64,000 nt of DNA. Source: Rhodosorus marinus. Taxonomy: Eukaryota > Rhodophyta > Stylonematophyceae > Stylonematales > Stylonemataceae. The notes under the pieces are model-generated. The model made no database searches, was not told where the DNA came from, and saw nothing but the letters and a program-made list of their open reading frames with translations. This document shows, in pieces, positions 59,907 through 64,000 of the stretch. A program made the translations under genes and the position numbers. The first letter of the stretch is position 1; each line of letters starts with the position of its first letter. The stretch spans positions 2,294,001 through 2,358,000 of the forward strand of contig JAMWBK010000006.1 in assembly GCA_029953675.1 (NCBI GenBank). Direction: 5' to 3'.

Positions 59907-60581
59907 ATGAGCAAATACAAGCAGCTACGAGGGTCAGAGGCGGCGAGGAATCCATACTTGATCGATGAGAGGTACCCGTATGAACACTTCTACTCAGGAG
60001 AGCCTCGTTCTGGAACCTTAACTCCCTACAGCCTCAAGTTGCTTGCACATTTGATCATTCTCGTGGGCAGCGTTGTTGTGTGGGGAGATGTATCGAATTT
60101 TGCACTTACGGTGGAAACTTGCTCCGAACTGTGCGCCGCAATTGTTCCGTTTGCGCTCGTGCTCTCTGGCGTGGCCCTTGGATTTCTACTGTTGAACTTA
60201 ATGATACGGCTGGGCTACATGGTGAGCTGTGCGAAGCAGCGATTGGTGTTGGGGTCCCGAGCTGACCGCTTGCTGGAACTTACCCGTTTTCTTTCTTTTC
60301 TGTGTTCGCGTGAACAGTCGCGATTAGGTCCAGTAACGCATTTTCGGGAGTTTTTGTTCATATGCCTGCTATACACGCCCTTCACTGTCATTGTTGTGGC
60401 TATCGCGTCAGACCCTGGCGCTGCTATTTCAAATACGGGCCTTGCGATGGCCTGGATGTGCTTCTTCTTCGCTTTCTACGCAGCACTCAAGGCATTTCAT
60501 GTCTTCAAAGAACAGGATCAGCCTAGCTCCGAGGGTGACCACTACGGGATGCTTGATGAGGACAACTTCATTTATGGTTGA
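59907..60581 (+). CDS. Four-helix membrane protein of unknown function
   Basis: A single exon of 224 residues. Hydrophobic segments lie near residues 43-66 (LLAHLIILVGSVVVWGD), 78-103 (AAIVPFALVLSGVALGFLLL), 147-167 (FLFICLLYTPFTVIVVAIAS) and 172-194 (TGLAMAWMCFFFAFYAALKA). The N-terminus is polar and aromatic (RNPYLIDERYPYEHFYSG) and the C-terminus is acidic with Ser/Gly (DQPSSEGDHYGMLDEDNFIY). No signal peptide. A basic loop joins helices 2 and 3. I do not recognise a family. Long hydrophobic frame, coherent topology and clean start make it a likely gene. Confidence 0.68.
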   Translation: MSKYKQLRGSEAARNPYLIDERYPYEHFYSGEPRSGTLTPYSLKLLAHLIILVGSVVVWGDVSNFALTVETCSELCAAIVPFALVLSGVALGFLLLNLMIRLGYMVSCAKQRLVLGSRADRLLELTRFLSFLCSREQSRLGPVTHFREFLFICLLYTPFTVIVVAIASDPGAAISNTGLAMAWMCFFFAFYAALKAFHVFKEQDQPSSEGDHYGMLDEDNFIYG

Positions 60582-61030
60582 GATCACCGATTCGATTGAA
60601 TTCCAAAGCGAAGGTCACGCGAGCTTGCTGAATATTCTAATTACCCCGCTTGTGAAAATGGGCTCACTCCGACATGGAACGTGTCAAAGTTCGATTCATC
60701 TTCTTCTCTCCATGCGGATTTTTTTGGGTTTGGTTTTTTTTTTATCAGAGTGCAGAGCCCAGGAACATGGTTCTGCGCGTGTGAGGTATGGTGACAGACA
60801 GAAAGGTACTCAGGTATTCGGTGTACAAGGTCAACCAAAAATCTGTCCGCTGATAGTCAAAAGTAGTAAATATCGAGCGAGCGCCTGAATTCTCAGAAGT
60901 TTCTCATCCCACCAAGAAAGTTCTTACCATAACGCGGATTGCCATGGGTCGTCCACTGCCCCGGGACGCTCATCTCGTTCAAAGCGCTGTACCGGACTTG
61001 TCCTCGGAAATTGTTATTGACCTTCTGATT
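60582..61030. other. Convergent 3' region of the four-helix protein and VPS26
   Basis: No gene is supported. A T-run lies near 60736-60745. Confidence 0.4.
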
Positions 61031-62859
61031 TCAAATGTGCATGGTTTGCGGTAGCCGCGACTGTCTTTCTGGTTCTCTATACGGGAAGATCTCAATTGTT
61101 TTTGAGAACTTTCTTCCCGATGTTTCAGCCTGAGAGCGGAGCGGAGCGGAGGAAGGTCACAATCTGTAGTTAGTTCACGGTGTTATGAGGCACCCGGAAT
61201 CACTGATGGATTGTCCTACCAGCTCCAACTTGAGATAATAGCGAACTGAGAATTGGTTGTTGACGCAGTTGTATGTCCTGAAGCAGATCGTCAGGAATGC
61301 GAAGAAAAAGCGCCTGTTAGAACGTACGATAACTCGCGAGTTTGGCCTCAACGAGAAGGGAGCGGAAGTCATATATTTGTGTGGAAAGCATCCAGGAGGA
61401 GGGGCAAATTCAAACATCGTTGACGGCGGCCAAGTGCTAGGTTGCGATCAGAGGATAAATTAGGAAATTCCCTCTTCCTTATTCATCCTCTTGAACTGAT
61501 TCAGCAGCACTTACGGCGACAGACCCGGAAAGCTTCCAAAGTCTAAGTGTACGGGAACGCAGGTATGCAGAATCGGTTCCCAATCGAGAATCTGAACCGC
61601 AAAAAACCCACAGGGAGCCCTGAGCAGCGCTTCGACTTCGTATCCAAAGTACCGATTTTTGTTTCCTTTGACGAACCTGAACTCTTCCCATCTCGGTAGT
61701 TGTGTCGATCTGAATCTCCGCTCCCGAATCGGAGGCTTCCAATCGAATGACTTCAACGGTTACAGCGTTGATAGGCAGACCAACCTGGTGGTTTGTTTCA
61801 AAGGTGCAGAAGTTGAATGAGCAATCTCATCTTTCGCACTGAACGGTAACTGCTTCTTGGGCCAACCTTGACAAACTCTACTTGTCCCTGAACCAGTTCG
61901 TTCATTCCCATCCTCTGACTTGGCAATTGCAAACGAACATCGAGAAGGTCGTTGTAGCGCAGATCTAGTTATCGTGTTAAAGCACACCATCAGACTTATA
62001 TCCCAGCCACAAACGCACATTTCTCGTTTGAATTTTCCAGGAAGAGGATACCAAACTGTGCTAATTCATCCGCCCGCGTTCGCTCAGCATCATTCAGCTC
62101 ATGTTCGTGTTGGACTGCTACTTCAAAATCCCGCATGACCCCGGCCAGGGGTGGGTATCTGATCACATTGACTCGCAGGAAGTATCTCACTCTAACCTGG
62201 GTTGAGTTTAAACAAACGCTGATTCTTCAGAGGGTCACCCGTGAGTGAGCTCGCAAGATCCCTTCACAAAACGTGCGATGAACCTTACATGTTCGCTCTC
62301 GAACGTTTCATAATCTTTATCCACTTCAGCAAAGGTGAATGGCAAATCCTTTCTCCCCGCCACTACTCCAGAATTGTCCAGCACCCGCGTCATACTGAAG
62401 AACTCTTCTGGTGCGCATCTCTTCCTGCGCAACAACTCCGGAATCAGAGTCTCGACAAGGAACTAGTAGAGCAAGTTCATTGAACATCGTACGTAGCGGT
62501 CTCACCGCGCAACTCAATCGAAATCCGAGAGTACTTGAGACTGCCATTGACAAACACGGATACCTAAACGACGAGTCCTGCTGTCAATTCCAATTCGAAC
62601 TTGCGATTTCCGTTCTGTATGAACTACTCACTGTCCCAGAAACACTGTCGCTCGCTCCGTAGACCGCGACTTCCTCTGATCTACTCGAAGTTTTCAGCCG
62701 TCTCACTGAATGATCAAGGTCCTGGAAAAAGGGGGCAAAGCTTCAGCTAAACCAAAGCCATTCCCGCCCGGACACGGACAAATGTTAAAATCAACATACG
62801 GCACTCACCAAAACTATACGAGGATCATCCAATCCAACGAGCCCAGCCAGCACATCCAT
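61031..62859 (-). CDS. VPS26: Retromer subunit VPS26
   Basis: Arrestin-fold subunit of retromer, which recycles receptors from endosomes. Spliced gene of about eight or nine exons. Exon 1 (62859-62809) MDVLAGLVGLDDPRIVL joins to DLDHSVRRLKTSSRSEEVAV, then FVNGSLKYSRISIELR, EFFSMTRVLDNSGVVAGRKD, LPFTFAEVDKDYETFESEHV, VRYFLRVNVIRYPPLAGVMR, a stretch around FGYEVEALLRAPC, PVHLDFGSFPGLSPTYNCVN and NQFSVRYYLKLEL. The last exon is AETSGRKFSKTIEIFPYREP up to MHI at 61031. NNQFSVRYYLKLEL and FTF.EV.K.YE are family signatures. About twelve residues expected between IELR and EFFSM are absent, so one small exon near 62490 or the local border may be wrong. Fits VPS26 better than VPS26C. Confidence 0.85.
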
Positions 62860-63681
62860 CGTAGCTTTACTAAATGCTCCATTGAACCTCACATTGACCA
62901 CCATAGCATGTTGAGATATGATATGATAGTTCCCCTCTATACCACACTCCAGGATTAGTATCCCTTCTACTTGGCACCACAGGTAAAAGCAAATCCGAGA
63001 ATCGATTGTTTTATTTCCAAAAACTTAATTTTGTCAGCATTCGAATAAAGCCCAATCCTCTCCACAACTTTATTGATTGATATACAATCAAAAAAATGAA
63101 TTTTGCACAACTTGGATTGACAATATGGGGCGAGCTGTTATGGATAGCTCGTGATGGGTGGTACGGTGAACCGATGGAGGAGCTTAAGCTGCTAGACTAC
63201 GCGACCTAGTAAGCGAACTATAGATTCTTGAAGTAGTTCTTAGTCCAAAAGCGCTTTCTGGAACAACCTCGTGCTGCCCCTAGACTGAGTTGTCGCAGTT
63301 GTCCCACCAGTAGCTGCACCCCTCCAGTGTATTCGTCGATCAGAGTACGGTCAGTCTCCCGAGCAGGCTGTCCGTATCTAATCGATCGCTTTGCTTCTTG
63401 AGATCTGGCACGCTACAAGGTTCCTCTGGATTGCCCCGCGTCATGACATTTTCTACCTCAACAGGAGGACAAACGGACAACCCTGCTATCCATTTTAGAA
63501 ACTTGGCGTGTTTGACAAAGGGGCTGCAGCTTCCATTCCAGCCAGAGTTCGCAAGACGGCGGCTCAATGAAAGACCAAGCGAAACAGGAAAGTGGCGAGG
63601 CTCGCAGGGAGTTCGCTAGTGTTGTAGTGTCCATTTCTGGAGAAAGGCGCTTCTGATCAAGGCGTTTCTCCGTGAGGAGGG
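62860..63681. other. Divergent intergenic region between VPS26 and the metallophosphoesterase
   Basis: No gene is supported. A 74-codon frame at 63398-63619 is not family-like. Both promoters lie here. Confidence 0.4.
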
Positions 63682-64000
63682 ATGGAGAATTTGTGGCTCC
63701 GATGGCTGCCAGTGTTCTACATCTCCGGCTTTGCCTTGCCGTTTCTACTTTATGGAGGGCAGAGGGACGTGAGATGGTGGTCTAGTACTAACAAGTTTGC
63801 GACTGACGAGACGTTTCTGGATTCTGAAACTGTTAACGGATGGGGGGATGACAGCGGCAAGTTGGTCACGATAATCCAGGTACTGCTGAGTTTGTCTAGT
63901 TTGGTTCATCATTATCAGTCATATCTGGGTGACTTAGACGTCCTTGTCTTGCGACTCTTCATAACTTGGGCAGATAACGGATACGCACATGAACTTCTTT
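63682..64000 (+). CDS. Start of a membrane-anchored metallophosphoesterase (TMEM62-like), cut by the window edge
   Basis: Exon 1 (63682-63879) codes MENLWLRWLPVFYISGFALP and a hydrophobic leader, then a luminal stretch ending GDDSGKLVTIIQ. After a GTACTG donor and a GGCAG acceptor, exon 2 begins at 63974 with ITDTHMNFF, in phase. VTIIQITDTH is the first metal-binding motif of calcineurin-like phosphoesterases (D-x-H). With the N-terminal membrane segment this resembles the TMEM62 group, though only ~75 residues are visible. The rest lies beyond the right edge. Confidence is moderate for the superfamily and low for the subgroup. Confidence 0.65.
   Translation, partial: MENLWLRWLPVFYISGFALPFLLYGGQRDVRWWSSTNKFATDETFLDSETVNGWGDDSGKLVTIIQVLLSLSSLVHHYQSYLGDLDVLVLRLFITWADNGYAHELL

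Noticed and set aside
60944-61463. Two-exon plus-strand gene (MGRPLPRDAHLVQS joined to LYVLKQIVRNAKKK)
   Set aside because: Phases agree, but both segments are antisense to VPS26 exons with clear family motifs.
62455-62495. 23-base intron or frameshift in VPS26
   Set aside because: A phase-compatible acceptor ahead of the EFFSMTRVLD segment makes a tiny intron or frame error unnecessary.

Overview
The window reads as nuclear DNA of a photosynthetic eukaryote with a primary plastid, most probably a red alga. About twenty genes can be supported. Most are split by short introns (roughly 45-230 bases) with GT..AG borders, which I placed by joining reading frames to family motifs. Four predicted plastid proteins (Tic110, a thioredoxin-like protein, a TPR-like protein, a BFN/UVR nuclease) begin with leaders carrying an early Phe-Val, as known for red-algal and glaucophyte transit peptides. 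A starch/glycogen-binding CBM48 protein fits cytosolic floridean starch. The taxon is inferred; no rRNA or organelle sequence is present.

Layout. 1-10.8 kb: ribosomal protein L27a/uL15 (+), an intronless processive family-2 glycosyltransferase (-), a long gene-poor stretch with a ~150-base hairpin, then the parvulin PIN4 (+) facing a PDCD2/Tsr4-type protein (-). 10.8-21.3 kb: the twelve-exon Tic110 (+), the mitochondrial Fe-S scaffold IscU/ISU (+), and a 1325-residue chromatin protein (-) with ARID, Tudor-like, PHD and second ARID-like regions and a DNA minisatellite coding an acidic tail. 22-32.7 kb: a sulfotransferase-like membrane protein (-), an RCC1-repeat protein (-), a short XRN1-type 5'-3' exoribonuclease (+), a VMA21-like V-ATPase assembly factor (-) and a hypothetical protein. 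33-42.6 kb: BFN/DUF151-UVR nuclease (-), a TPR-like plastid protein (+), an unresolved region with coding-like exons on both strands, and the thioredoxin-like protein (+). 43.7-54.1 kb: GYF_2-type protein (+), GINS subunit PSF1 (-), a phytanoyl-CoA dioxygenase-family enzyme (-), Hsp110 (-) and the SWR1-complex subunit SWC5/CFDP1 (+). 55.4-64 kb: a tandem CCCH zinc-finger protein (+), the CBM48 protein (-), a four-helix membrane protein (+), retromer VPS26 (-) and the first exons of a metallophosphoesterase cut by the window edge (+).

Neighbours are functionally unrelated, as is usual for a eukaryotic nuclear genome; no operon, CRISPR array, prophage, transposase or tRNA was recognised. The points most worth a second look are introns placed exactly after the start codon in two genes, the double-ARID protein with its all-frames-open minisatellite, the XRN1 protein reduced to its catalytic core, the shared Phe-Val plastid leaders, a probable 14-base microexon in the CBM48 gene, and the hairpin at 6.6 kb.
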